Below, piece after piece: positions 43,701 to 51,153 of a stretch of 64,000 bases of DNA. The notes under the pieces were generated by a model, which saw only the letters and a program-made list of their open reading frames with translations, did not search any database and was not told the DNA's origin. The stretch is from Polynucleobacter sp. JS-Polo-80-F4. Its GTDB lineage: Bacteria > Pseudomonadota > Gammaproteobacteria > Burkholderiales > Burkholderiaceae. The stretch's first letter is position 1; every line of letters begins with the position of its first letter. A program made the translations under genes and the position numbers. The stretch is from positions 1,432,018 to 1,496,017 of the forward strand of contig NZ_JACVPI010000001.1 in the NCBI RefSeq assembly GCF_018881965.1, written 5' to 3'.

Positions 43701-44278
43701 GGGATCAGGCTACGGCGCATCACCAAGAAAATCTTTCTAAGATCGAAAGTGGGGCACTAGCGCAAGAGCTCGCAGAAAAGTCTTTGGAGCAAGAACAAGA
43801 AGAGCTTGATCCAGAAATTTTAGAGGAAGGCACCAACTTCCATAAATTACTAGAATTCTTAACAACGGATTCCAATAATCCAACTAAGTCTGCAATGCCA
43901 AGTGAGCAAGAGCTCATGAATTGGCTCGGTCTGGAGCAGGAGCATGCGAAAACATTACTTGCTCGTGCCAAGACAGTGCTAGAAGCTGCAGATCTCAAGC
44001 CTTACCTCACTTCAGGTGAATGGCTTCAGGCATGGAATGAGTTAGATATTGCTAGTGAGGAGGGTAAAAGCTACCGCATGGACCGCTTAGTTGAGTTTGA
44101 TGATCACTTGGCAATACTGGATTACAAACTCACCATCCCGCATTCGGGTAGTGAGAAGTATGAAAAGTATCGCAAGCAGTTACAGGGCTATCAGGCTGAG
44201 TTAACCCGCATTAGAAAAGACAAGCCGAATAAAGCATATTTGATCTCGTCTAAAGGTGAAATAGTGGAGGTGAAGTAA
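40760..44278 (+). CDS. addA: AddA-type UvrD/Rep helicase-nuclease subunit
   Basis: 1172 residues from GTG at 40760 (GTG at 40763 is equal). Helicase motifs: Walker A ACAGSGKT (22-29), ALTFTRKAAQEMRDRL, IDTFHGWFG, LIDEFQDTNPLQWQI (about 408), GDPKQSIYRFRRADP, MTIHGAKGLE and LYVAMTRAK. An acidic insert (about 795-820, many Glu/Asp) is near the 2B region. The C-terminal nuclease has EEGTNFHKLLEFL, RMDRLVEF and ILDYK (about 1120). It is the motor and one of two nucleases in AddAB, used for double-strand break repair. Confidence 0.88.
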   Translation: MVSEEFNYPLACNPERSVIVSACAGSGKTWLLVARMIRLLLAGAKPQEILALTFTRKAAQEMRDRLYGLLEAFSTADDATLIRELEIRGLAKEEAVQLLPQARALYIKVLSSPQAIVIDTFHGWFGRLLGAAPVSAEIQPGFNLREDAKRLQEECMEDWWGNLPEDLKKHYDVLLAEFGASETQKFLMGNYSLFKQRGAWTFFREACVSKNIKPIDYLDRVLPCLKQKNPLEVFWARPETQENLKTLHKCFDNGTPTQKEKAPFLEEVIAHHAAGGSVMDISEKFQSYFLTQSRNPLADIAKTSAPILKYLEKSGGDPRQITGIRNGWVQAYQSFFAWQGEHLIHDLNEAWLAMSEAMLSHMEKAKESMRVRDFDDLEIGVSQLMSSSVNASYLQARIDAKYKHILIDEFQDTNPLQWQILRAWLDGYGDDSSMPSVFIVGDPKQSIYRFRRADPRLFDSAREFLVNKLNAAALSQNKTRRNAPTINDAVNQLFLAGHLPESYQYTRQTTAWKPLQEGLPVELYASEGEAYLLPLIERVESEQPERCGTALDAAIKDSNQTSDVQQRYEEGRQISRLIHHVMATRQVMDNKEGKENWRPARASDFILLVKRRKYLPQFERALREAGLAYDSTRLGGLLNTLEIDDLIALLTVLVSPRHDLPLAQVLRSPIFAFTEAQMQELSKSIGSSGQGYRSWWDALQDSQSPDIQRAARYLEHWRSLGEALPVHDLLDLIYHESNLRVNYAVAAQNLARAQVLANLDAFLELALNQDGGRYPSLSRFIDDMNAMRRGEDDETPDEGDVEAEAEATEDIGEVDESGEMSDEDRHKRVRLMTIHGAKGLESPFVIVLDANNTEWRAPHRGVLLDWSPDQASPTHLSLYTKKTLTGERNTIFDKENEVSQNENWNLLYVAMTRAKQGLWMSGAASSSKTGINERSWFGRALAAGIPVADISALVDTSTQQANIKLELGSIPFKIDHFNIAWDQATAHHQENLSKIESGALAQELAEKSLEQEQEELDPEILEEGTNFHKLLEFLTTDSNNPTKSAMPSEQELMNWLGLEQEHAKTLLARAKTVLEAADLKPYLTSGEWLQAWNELDIASEEGKSYRMDRLVEFDDHLAILDYKLTIPHSGSEKYEKYRKQLQGYQAELTRIRKDKPNKAYLISSKGEIVEVK

Positions 44279-44282
44279 GCTA

Positions 44283-44630
44283 TTAAGCAGCAACCTTAAA
44301 TTTGTTGGTCAATATGGTTCCTTTGCTCAACTTCTTTTCAACAGTCGATATTGATTTGGATTCTCTTTTCACCTCACCAAGCACTTGATTGATAAAAGTT
44401 TGCCAGCCTTCACCTTTAGATTTATAAAAATCTAAAATATCTTTATCAATTCTTAGGGTAACCTGCTCTTTGGCTCCGCTACCTAAGGGCCTCCCTCTGC
44501 CCCGAACCACTCGGTGTTTAATTTCACTCCACTCTTCTTCTGTGATGGGCAGGTTGTCAGGATCGGATAGAGCTGCCTTGGTAATTGCAGCATCCTCTTC
44601 AGCACTCGGTCTAATTAGTTTTTTCTTCAT
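44283..44630 (-). CDS. brnA: BrnA antitoxin
   Basis: 115 residues. The core QVTLRIDKDILDFYKSKGEG with WQTFINQVL is the BrnA ribbon-helix-helix pattern. A basic stretch RGRGRPLGSGAK precedes it. BrnA binds BrnT and represses the operon. It overlaps brnT by 20 bases, in the toxin-first order normal for this family. A C-terminal tail of about 30 residues beyond the usual core is present. Confidence 0.85.
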   Translation of the reverse strand: MKKKLIRPSAEEDAAITKAALSDPDNLPITEEEWSEIKHRVVRGRGRPLGSGAKEQVTLRIDKDILDFYKSKGEGWQTFINQVLGEVKRESKSISTVEKKLSKGTILTNKFKVAA

Positions 44631-44883
44631 AAAAATTTACCTCACGGGAATTTGCTTTTCTTAGGCTAATAATTCTGATTTCATTTTTTGATTCAACATA
44701 AACCACGCAATACACGCGTTGATTATTTGGAATCAGGGCAATGCGCCTTTCTTCACCATAATCTTTTCTTTGGTCAACCCAGCTATAGGCGGCACTCCAA
44801 TCAAGCAGCTTTGCATCTGAGAGGGGAAGACCATGTTTTTCAATGTTTGAGTCATTTTTTGCCGAATCATAAATAAATTTCAT
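44611..44883 (-). CDS. brnT: BrnT ribonuclease toxin
   Basis: 90 residues. The start MKFIYDSAKNDSNIEKHGLP, then FDSDA-like DAKLLDWSAAYSWVDQRKDYGEERRIALI and a strand block VYCVVYVESKNEIRIISLRK with ANSREVNFYE, is the BrnT/RelE-fold pattern. Known BrnT toxins cleave RNA and stop translation. The gene is followed by brnA, and a 9-bp inverted repeat flanks the likely promoter upstream. Confidence 0.87.
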   Translation of the reverse strand: MKFIYDSAKNDSNIEKHGLPLSDAKLLDWSAAYSWVDQRKDYGEERRIALIPNNQRVYCVVYVESKNEIRIISLRKANSREVNFYEEKTN

Positions 44884-44891
44884 CGGAAATA

Positions 44892-44938
44892 TTGTAGTTA
44901 CGTTAAATCATAACATCAATGAATTAATATAACTACAA
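44892..44938 (-). promoter_or_regulatory. Putative BrnA operator, spaced inverted repeat
   Basis: TTGTAGTTA (44892-44900) and TAACTACAA (44930-44938) are exact 9-bp reverse complements, 29 bases apart. On the minus strand a TATGAT -10-like hexamer lies between the arms, and the repeat begins 9 bases before the brnT start. Placement fits autorepression by a ribbon-helix-helix antitoxin. Confidence 0.55.
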
Positions 44939-45148
44939 AAATTAAGGGGATTCCAATAAGAACCTGCTTTTAAGGGGTATTAAGCGCTATCATTTAGGTA
45001 TGGAACGCTTCCCCATCATCATCGAGCTAGTAGAAACTGTGCAGCCTTGGTTTTACCGAGCCAGCATTTATCTATCCAATGCTTTTCTGGATGATCCTGC
45101 GATTCTGGCATTTGCTTTTTGCTAAAACAGAAAGTAAGCGCCCAATAA
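44939..45148. other. Intergenic stretch without a supported gene
   Basis: Between the BrnTA operator and the terminator at 45149 there is no gene I can support. A 41-codon open frame (45000-45125) begins MERFPIIIELVE, but it has no convincing ribosome site or recognised family. It could be decayed coding DNA. Confidence 0.4.
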
Positions 45149-45174
45149 AAAACCACCGATGCGGTGGTTTTTTA
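45149..45174. terminator. Bidirectional rho-independent terminator
   Basis: A 10-bp perfect stem (AAAACCACCG 45149-45158 with CGGTGGTTTT 45162-45171) with a 3-base loop and T run follows. On the minus strand it ends the Bug receptor/tartrate dehydrogenase operon. Confidence 0.9.
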
Positions 45175-45214
45175 TTTGAGACTAAAGAAAAAATCAAAGT
45201 AGAGGGCTTAAACC

Positions 45215-46186
45215 TTATTTAATCATTCCTGCATTCTTGGCATCATCCATGGCTTGAGCCGTTTTCTCTTTCATGAATGCTGGCATTTTTGCCAAAGGTA
45301 CATCCACAATGACAAAGCCAGCATCTTCCAGCTTCTTCTTGGTTTCAGGATCAGCATTAAGTTGCGCAAAGTAATCAGACATCTTTTGTTGCAATACCAA
45401 TGGTGTTGCTTTTGGCACCGCTACACCACGGTAAGCGCCGTCTACCCAGTTCAGGCCTAACTCTTTAAAAGTGGGCACGTCTGGTAGAGCGGGATTGCGT
45501 TTCTCAGTGGCGATTGCCAGGGTGCGTACCTTGCCTTTTTGCTGAATGGCTAAAGGTAGATAGCCCATAGCGCCATCAACGTGCATTCCAATCAAGGCAG
45601 TGATTAAATCGCCTGTACCTTTAAAGGGTACGTAATTGATTTTGACGCCCGCTAATTTATTGAGTCGCTCCACTGCCATATGGTTGGCAGAGAATTGCGC
45701 TGAGCCAGCTAAAGACATCTTGCCTGGCTCTTTTTTGGCTGCTGCAATAAATTCTTGATAGGTCTTATAGGGGCTGTCGGCCGATACCATCAAAGCGTCC
45801 GGAGTGAAGTGGTAGTAGTAGATCGCATTAATGTCTTCGGTTTTGTACTGGATACCTTCTTGTAGTGGCTGCAAGATCGTATGCGGGATATTGACACCCA
45901 CTACCGTTGCGCCATCGGCGGGATAGGTATTCATGGAGCTCCAAACTAATGCACCACCAGCACCAGCTCGATTCATCACCACCATCGGTTGCTTAAACTT
46001 CTTGGCGGAAATATCAGCCTGATAGCGCGCCACTAAATCTGATTCGCCAGCAGCGGGGAAGGGGATGATGTACTGAATGGTTCTGTCCGGGAAGGGTTGA
46101 GCATTTGCACCTGATAGCAATCCGAATGAAATCAAGCACGCACCCAGTAGGACACTTAAAGACTTAGGTAATTTCAATAGCTTCAT
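45215..46186 (-). CDS. Bug family TTT-type solute receptor
   Basis: 323 residues with a signal peptide (ending SGANAQ). Features: RTIQYIIPFPAAGESDLVAR, VVMNRAGAGGALVWSSMNTY, and INYVPFKGTGDLITALIGMH. Its start overlaps the end of the tartrate dehydrogenase gene by 4 bases, so the two are translationally coupled. That context suggests the receptor binds tartrate, malate or a related hydroxy acid; this is inference. Confidence 0.9.
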   Translation of the reverse strand: MKLLKLPKSLSVLLGACLISFGLLSGANAQPFPDRTIQYIIPFPAAGESDLVARYQADISAKKFKQPMVVMNRAGAGGALVWSSMNTYPADGATVVGVNIPHTILQPLQEGIQYKTEDINAIYYYHFTPDALMVSADSPYKTYQEFIAAAKKEPGKMSLAGSAQFSANHMAVERLNKLAGVKINYVPFKGTGDLITALIGMHVDGAMGYLPLAIQQKGKVRTLAIATEKRNPALPDVPTFKELGLNWVDGAYRGVAVPKATPLVLQQKMSDYFAQLNADPETKKKLEDAGFVIVDVPLAKMPAFMKEKTAQAMDDAKNAGMIK

Positions 46187-47250
46187 TTGGAGATCTCCTC
46201 AATCACTGCATTAGTAACGTCACTCATCATGGCTGTACCGCCTAAATCGCGAGTATGTAACTTTGGATTGGCTGTCACTTTTTCAATAGCTGCCATTAGC
46301 TTTGCTCCTAGCGCTTTCTCACCGAGGAAGTCGAGCATCATCACCGCTGACCAGAAGGTGCCAATCGGATTGGCGAGTCCTTTACCCATGATGTCAAAGG
46401 CAGAACCATGAATCGGCTCAAACATCGAGGGATAGCGACGCTCTGGATCTAGGTTGGCAGTTGGTGCAATACCTAGGCTGCCAGCCAATGCGGCTGCTAA
46501 ATCACTGAGCACGTCGGCGTGTAAATTGGTGGCGACGATCGTGTCTAGTGATTCTGGGCGATTGACCATGCGCGCAGTAGCAGCATCAACCAATTCTTTA
46601 TCCCAAGTTACATCTGGAAAGTCTTTAGCAACGATATTGGCAATCTCATCCCACATCACCATGCCATGGCGCTGTGCGTTGGATTTAGTAATCACAGTGA
46701 GATGCTTGCGAGGGCGTGACTGCGCTAGCTTAAAGGCGAAGCGCTGTACGCGCTCAACGCCAACGCGGGTCATGATGCTCATATCGGAAGCTACTTCAAT
46801 AGGGTGGCCTTGGTGGGCTCTGCCGCCTACACCAGAGTATTCGCCTTCGGAGTTCTCACGCACAATCACCCAATCGAGTTGATCGGGCTTGCAATTACGT
46901 AGTGGAGTTTCGATACCAGGAAGAATGCGAGTAGGGCGTACGTTCGCATACTGATCAAAGCCTTGGCAGATTTTGAGGCGCAAGCCCCACAAAGTAATGT
47001 GATCCGGAATCTTGGGATCACCAGCTGAGCCGAACAAGATAGCGTCTTTAGAGCGCAAAGGCTCAAGACCATCTTCAGGCATCATGATGCCGTGCTTACG
47101 GTAGTAATCGCCACCCCAATCAAAGTGCTCGAATTGGAAAGCGACTTCAGGATGTTTTTTGCTTAAGGCATTCAATACCTTTTCGCATTCTGGGATAACT
47201 TCTTTACCAATGCCATCGCCCGGGACGGACGCGATCTTATACGTCTTCAT
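46183..47250 (-). CDS. Tartrate dehydrogenase/decarboxylase family enzyme
   Basis: 355 residues, isocitrate/isopropylmalate dehydrogenase superfamily. Motifs: VPGDGIGKEVIPECEKVL, LRLKICQGFDQYANVRPTRI, VRENSEGEYSGVGGRAHQGH, TKSNAQRHGMVMWDEIA, and MFEPIHGSAFDIMGKGLANP. The GRAHQGHPIEVASD stretch is typical of tartrate dehydrogenases (TtuC) rather than of LeuB. The enzyme is NAD- and Mn-dependent and oxidises or decarboxylates tartrate, malate or similar acids. Cotranscribed with a Bug receptor gene. Confidence 0.87.
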   Translation of the reverse strand: MKTYKIASVPGDGIGKEVIPECEKVLNALSKKHPEVAFQFEHFDWGGDYYRKHGIMMPEDGLEPLRSKDAILFGSAGDPKIPDHITLWGLRLKICQGFDQYANVRPTRILPGIETPLRNCKPDQLDWVIVRENSEGEYSGVGGRAHQGHPIEVASDMSIMTRVGVERVQRFAFKLAQSRPRKHLTVITKSNAQRHGMVMWDEIANIVAKDFPDVTWDKELVDAATARMVNRPESLDTIVATNLHADVLSDLAAALAGSLGIAPTANLDPERRYPSMFEPIHGSAFDIMGKGLANPIGTFWSAVMMLDFLGEKALGAKLMAAIEKVTANPKLHTRDLGGTAMMSDVTNAVIEEISK

Positions 47251-47452
47251 GTGTCTCCTACTGTTCTTTTTATATGAGCTACTGAATCACTTCCGCAGTA
47301 GCTTCTAGGCCCATTATGCAATTCCTTAGGGGTCAATATGAGTAGGGTGAACTCGGGGTTTATGACTAGGGAGGGGTAGAAAAAAGAGGGGGCAGGAGGG
47401 GCTGATGGCCCCAAAACAACAAAAATAAGGCCATTTTTGCGGTTTTTACATA

Positions 47453-47472
47453 TACTGTATAAACATACAGTA
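47453..47472 (+). promoter_or_regulatory. LexA box upstream of umuDC
   Basis: TACTGTATAAACATACAGTA is a 20-bp repeat with 8-bp perfect arms and the CTGT-N8-ACAG core of proteobacterial LexA sites. It ends 5 bases before the umuD ATG, so LexA binding must block transcription or the start of elongation. Confidence 0.88.
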
Positions 47473-47477
47473 TATTA

Positions 47478-47969
47478 ATGACTATGACGCAAGTAATGAA
47501 CCCCGCAAAAGTAACCCTGAGCCAAGCACCACAAGCCTTGGCAGGCCATTTTGCCGCTTATGAGCTCAAGCTCCTCAGTCATCGGATGTCAGCGGGATTC
47601 CCTAGTCCAGCGGCAGATTACGCCGAAGACGGCCTCGATCTGAATCATTACCTCGTCCAAAACAAGCCAGCTACCTTCATGTTCACTGTGAAGGGGGATT
47701 CGATGCTGGGTGCCGGAATTTGTGATGGCGACAAGGTCGTTGTTGATAAAGCGCTTAAGCCAAAACATAAAGACATCGTTGTGGCCGTTGTTGATAGCGA
47801 GTACACCATCAAGCGTCTTTATCAGTTGCGTGGCCGTATTGAGCTTCAACCAGAAAATCCCAACTATCAACCCATTACCTTTAATGAAGGCAGCGAGCTA
47901 CAAATCTGGGGTGTAGTTGTCGGGGTAGTGCGTAAGTACAGTAATGCTAGCGGTCGGAATGGGAAGTGA
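47478..47969 (+). CDS. umuD: UmuD-type S24 peptidase, polymerase V subunit
   Basis: 163 residues. The self-cleavage site is Ala-Gly in [16 protein letters not shown] (E. coli UmuD has Cys-Gly there, LexA has Ala-Gly). Catalytic Ser is in [15 protein letters not shown] and Lys in [13 protein letters not shown]. After RecA-stimulated self-cleavage the short form joins UmuC as polymerase V for translesion synthesis. A LexA box precedes the gene. umuC starts one base after its stop. Confidence 0.92.
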   Translation: MTMTQVMNPAKVTLSQAPQALAGHFAAYELKLLSHRMSAGFPSPAADYAEDGLDLNHYLVQNKPATFMFTVKGDSMLGAGICDGDKVVVDKALKPKHKDIVVAVVDSEYTIKRLYQLRGRIELQPENPNYQPITFNEGSELQIWGVVVGVVRKYSNASGRNGK

Positions 47970-47970
47970 G

Positions 47971-49287
47971 ATGAACTCGAATTCACAAACCACCTCAACT
48001 CCACTCTTCGCGCTCGTAGACGTAAACAACTTCTATGTTTCTTGTGAGCGCGTATTTCAGCCAAAGTTAGAAGAGGTACCGATGGTGGTGCTTTCCAACA
48101 ACGACGGATGTGCCGTAGCGCGTAGTGCTGAAGTCAAAGCGCTTGGTGTGAAGATGGGAACACCTTGGTTTCAGATGAAAGACTTGGCTAAGAAGCACGG
48201 CATTCAGGCTTATTCATCCAATTACACCTTGTATGGCGATATGAGTAGCCGCGTGGTCCAGGTGCTCAGAGAGTTCACACCAAACCTAGAGGTTTACAGC
48301 ATCGACGAGAGCTTTTTGCAAATCGAGACTGTCCTCAAGCAATACCAAGACACTATTGAATTGGGTCAAAAGATCAAGCAGCAGGTTAAAGATACTACTG
48401 GCCTGCCAGTATGCGTGGGCATTGGCGCTAGCAAGACCTTAGCCAAACTAGCCAATCATTTGGCTAAGAAGCACAAGCAGTTCGTTGGCGTGTGTGATGT
48501 GAATGCTATGGCAAAAGAAGAGCTCTATCAGTGGATGAGCGAGACTGAAGTGGGCGAGGTTTGGGGTGTTGGTAAACAAATCGCCAAGAAACTCAAAGCC
48601 CAAAATATTCAGAGCGTATTTGATCTCTTACAAGCTTCACCACAAGCCATGCGTCAACAGTTTGGTGTAGTGATGGAGCGCCTCTGTTATGAGTTACGTG
48701 GCACATCTTGTTTACAACTAGAGGAAGTAGCGCCAGCCAAACAGCAAATCATCGCCTCACGTAGTTTTGGTAAGTTAGTTACCAGTCAAGTAGAGCTCGC
48801 TGAATCCGTTGCCACCCATGTGGCGCGCGCTGCTGAAAAACTCAGAACGCAAAACGGTACTACGGGCGCGCTCACGGTATTTATCCAAACCAATCCGTTT
48901 AAGCAAAACGAACCACAGCATCACCAGAGTGTCACGATTCCACTGGCAGACCCAACAGATAACACACTGACCTTAACCAATGCAGCGCTAGCGGGTCTCA
49001 AACAGATCTATCAAGCCAACTTCCGTTACAAGAAGGCGGGCGTCATCCTCAATCTGATTAGCGATAAGCCAACAGCTCAGCAATCCTTGTTTGAGGATAT
49101 TGAGACCAGAGGTAAATCAGCGCATCTCATGAAAGCAGTGGACGAGATCAATACCCGCTTTGGAAATGCAGTGATCAGATCCGCGGCAGCAGGAACTAAC
49201 GGCACTAAGGGAGAGTGGCAGATGAGATCAAACAATCGATCACCGAACTACACCACCAAGTGGGATGAGTTGCCGGTAGCGAGATAA
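47971..49287 (+). CDS. umuC: UmuC, Y-family DNA polymerase V catalytic subunit
   Basis: 438 residues from ATG at 47971, right after the umuD stop; a longer frame overlapping umuD is rejected. It begins [20 protein letters not shown] with the first catalytic acidic residue, then [20 protein letters not shown], and [11 protein letters not shown] with the Asp-Glu pair. The helix-hairpin-helix block [20 protein letters not shown] and the little-finger region follow. It copies past lesions at low fidelity. Under LexA control with umuD. Confidence 0.94.
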   Translation: MNSNSQTTSTPLFALVDVNNFYVSCERVFQPKLEEVPMVVLSNNDGCAVARSAEVKALGVKMGTPWFQMKDLAKKHGIQAYSSNYTLYGDMSSRVVQVLREFTPNLEVYSIDESFLQIETVLKQYQDTIELGQKIKQQVKDTTGLPVCVGIGASKTLAKLANHLAKKHKQFVGVCDVNAMAKEELYQWMSETEVGEVWGVGKQIAKKLKAQNIQSVFDLLQASPQAMRQQFGVVMERLCYELRGTSCLQLEEVAPAKQQIIASRSFGKLVTSQVELAESVATHVARAAEKLRTQNGTTGALTVFIQTNPFKQNEPQHHQSVTIPLADPTDNTLTLTNAALAGLKQIYQANFRYKKAGVILNLISDKPTAQQSLFEDIETRGKSAHLMKAVDEINTRFGNAVIRSAAAGTNGTKGEWQMRSNNRSPNYTTKWDELPVAR

Positions 49288-49350
49288 AGAATTTAGCAAT
49301 AAACCAATTAACTAGTAAATAGCACGTAATAACCCATAAAGGAGAAACAA

Positions 49351-49494
49351 ATGAACACAATCAGCAACTTGATGAATAACTTTAACGGCATCTCATTGGC
49401 GGTGATCATGATCCTGTCTTACTGTGCAGTGCTGAAAAATACCAAGCGTAATGAAAATGAAACAAAGCAGGTATTTAATCGTCGTTATCAGTAA
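49351..49494 (+). CDS. Small single-helix membrane protein
   Basis: 47 residues. AAAGGAG lies 7 bases before the ATG at 49351, a strong ribosome site. One hydrophobic helix (about 13-29, ISLAVIMILSYCAVL) is followed by a polar, basic tail KNTKRNENETKQ. It lies 63 bases after umuC and ahead of a strong terminator, so it may be part of the SOS transcript. I do not recognise a family. Confidence 0.55.
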   Translation: MNTISNLMNNFNGISLAVIMILSYCAVLKNTKRNENETKQVFNRRYQ

Positions 49495-49532
49495 ATAAAC
49501 AATAAATAAAAAACAAGCAGTAGGCCTGGAAG

Positions 49533-49575
49533 GGGAATAAGGAAATCACGGATTCCTTATTCCCTTATTCTTTTT
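49533..49575. terminator. Long bidirectional rho-independent terminator
   Basis: A 12-bp perfect stem (GGGAATAAGGAA 49533-49544 with TTCCTTATTCCC 49553-49564) is followed by TTATTCTTTTT. It ends the plus-strand umuDC transcript and abuts the higA stop at 49574 on the minus strand. Confidence 0.88.
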
Positions 49576-49861
49576 AGGCGGCCTTTAGTTCAAGCTTAAT
49601 TCTCTTTCCCAGGGCAGTCGCTGCACTGGCTAGTGTAGTTAATGTAAGGCTGGTATCGCTTTCATCAAGCAAGCGATTTAAAGCTGCGCGACTAGTATGC
49701 ATTTTCTTAGCCATAGAGGTCTTGGTAATTTGTTGTTTCTCCATTTCACGCTCAATTTGCCAGGCTATGACACGTTTTACTGCTACGGCAGTTGAGTGCT
49801 CAAGGAGGGATTCTTCTTTTAAGAATTCGTCAAAATTGCTACCAATATGCTTTTTCTTCAT
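49574..49861 (-). CDS. higA: XRE-family antitoxin, HigA type
   Basis: 95 residues. The HTH lies near the C-terminal half: QQITKTSMAKKMHTSRAALN with RLLDESDTSLTLTTLASAAT. It binds its own promoter and the toxin HigB. Its ATG overlaps the end of the toxin gene by 4 bases. Toxin-first order marks the HigBA family. Confidence 0.82.
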   Translation of the reverse strand: MKKKHIGSNFDEFLKEESLLEHSTAVAVKRVIAWQIEREMEKQQITKTSMAKKMHTSRAALNRLLDESDTSLTLTTLASAATALGKRIKLELKAA

Positions 49862-50205
49862 ACAGATCTCCTTAACTGCTTTACTCTAATTTTTGCTAAA
49901 TCTAAATCTTGCTTGGGTGTCTTTTGCTGTTTCTTCATAAATCCATGAATTAATATCATTGTGCTGTTCTCTAATACAAAAAGAATTCTCGCAATACCAC
50001 CACTGAGTCTGCAGCGAATCTCCCAAATTTCGCCATCAATGTGTCTGACAAGGGGCATCCCAAGAGGCCAGCCAAATTGAACAGTTTTAATATCTTCACC
50101 TATGCGCTTTTTATCCTTAACAGTCTGCAATTGAAGCCAACTTCTAACGGGCTCATTATTTGTTTCTGTTTTAAAAAAGCACACGTCTAATATGGGGGTC
50201 TTCAT
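49858..50205 (-). CDS. higB: HigB/Gp49-like toxin
   Basis: 115 residues from ATG at 50205; an upstream ATG would add nine residues without conserved features. The RelE-fold pattern is seen: MKTPILDVCFFKTETNNEPV, IGEDIKTVQFGWPLGMPLVR, GEIWEIRCRLSGGIARILFV and MILIHGFMKKQQKTPKQDL. The RIxFVxxxxxxxLHxFxKK pattern is the Gp49/HigB hallmark. It should cleave mRNA on the ribosome. An imperfect inverted repeat at 50239-50262 (CATCA/TGATG arms) could be the operator, but it is weak. Confidence 0.83.
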   Translation of the reverse strand: MKTPILDVCFFKTETNNEPVRSWLQLQTVKDKKRIGEDIKTVQFGWPLGMPLVRHIDGEIWEIRCRLSGGIARILFVLENSTMILIHGFMKKQQKTPKQDLDLAKIRVKQLRRSV

Positions 50206-50316
50206 CCATATAGCGTACCAATAATGATACACTTATTGCATCAGAAATTACTGAATTTGATGTAGGACTATTTAGCCTGCCTAATGGGCGGGTTGAGGGG
50301 GCGCTACAAGCCTTAA

Positions 50317-50976
50317 TTACTTAGCTTCTAAAGCTTTACGCAAATAACCAGAGACATTGTCTTGGCGTAGTAGCCATTGCTTGTAATCACCAGGCACTTG
50401 GCTGATCAGCTCGCCCTTATGTTTTCCATAAGGCATCGTTGTTGGAATTCTGGCTTTCTCAGACATCTCCCATAAAGAATCCAAAGAAACGGGGTGTAAC
50501 TTATCGATAATCTGAGTAACAATTTTTGAGCAGATCCATACATCAGCTAAGGCGCTATGCGCATTGCGCAGTTGATCTCTAGCAGTATCACGCTCAAAGT
50601 AATAAAGAAGGGCGCTTTGAGTATGACTATCTAATTCAGGCCACAGACTGCGCGCAAGTGCCAGCGTGCAGATGCGCTTCACATCTGGACTGCCAATGGC
50701 AACCCAATCAAAATCAATGTTGTGACCAATCAGATATTTAGTGCCGGCCGGTAATCTAAAAGAGCTGCTTGCTGGGCAATTGACTAATTCCTCATCCATG
50801 ATGTGATGAGTGGCAAGTGCACCTAGGCTAATAGGCTTACCTGGGTTGTAACGCTGCACCCAGGGATTGCCCACTTCAAATGGATTGAGGGAGGTGACAT
50901 CGAGTGAGGCTGCTTCAATAATCACTGCATCGTTCTTATCGGTCGCTTCTACGTCAAAAATAATGGCTTGGGGCAT
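50317..50976 (-). CDS. ExoX-like 3'-5' exonuclease
   Basis: 219 residues. The DEDDh motifs are Exo I FDVEATD (about 8-14), Exo II GHNIDFDW, and Exo III HSALADVWICS. The C-terminal part MPYGKHKGELISQVPGDYK with QWLLRQDNVSGYL matches the ExoX C-terminal/DUF3820 domain. It removes nucleotides from 3' ends in repair or recombination. Monocistronic and on the minus strand. Confidence 0.85.
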   Translation of the reverse strand: MPQAIIFDVEATDKNDAVIIEAASLDVTSLNPFEVGNPWVQRYNPGKPISLGALATHHIMDEELVNCPASSSFRLPAGTKYLIGHNIDFDWVAIGSPDVKRICTLALARSLWPELDSHTQSALLYYFERDTARDQLRNAHSALADVWICSKIVTQIIDKLHPVSLDSLWEMSEKARIPTTMPYGKHKGELISQVPGDYKQWLLRQDNVSGYLRKALEAK

Positions 50977-51033
50977 ATGGGGGTCTGTTGGGATTGAGTC
51001 ATTCTATTGTGCCTCGAATTCATTTCTTTCCAT

Positions 51034-51075
51034 GGGCGTTAAATAAGAAGGTCCCATACCTCAAACGCCCTTTTT
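51034..51075 (+). promoter_or_regulatory. Terminator-like hairpin with T run in a leader region
   Basis: GGGCGTT (51034-51040) pairs with AACGCCC (51064-51070), with an inner AGGT/ACCT pair, followed by TTTTTCT. No plus-strand gene ends nearby, so this could be an attenuator in the leader of the sulfurtransferase gene, or the end of a short untranslated RNA. Confidence 0.4.
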
Positions 51076-51153
51076 CTGAGATCATTAATGAATAGGCGGT
51101 GGTTTATCATGAATTCATCGCTTATTTACCCATATTCAATCCAAGGAAGCATC

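Noticed and set aside
45000..45125. 41-codon open frame starting MERFPIIIELVE
   Set aside because: No convincing ribosome site, no recognised domain, and a hydrophobic composition that could arise by chance; kept only as a note on the gap.
47944..47970. Longer UmuC start inside umuD
   Set aside because: The ATG at 47971 directly after the umuD stop fits the family start and coupling.
50239..50262. Inverted repeat upstream of higB as an operator
   Set aside because: Only short arms with a mismatch match, so it is mentioned but not called as a separate feature.
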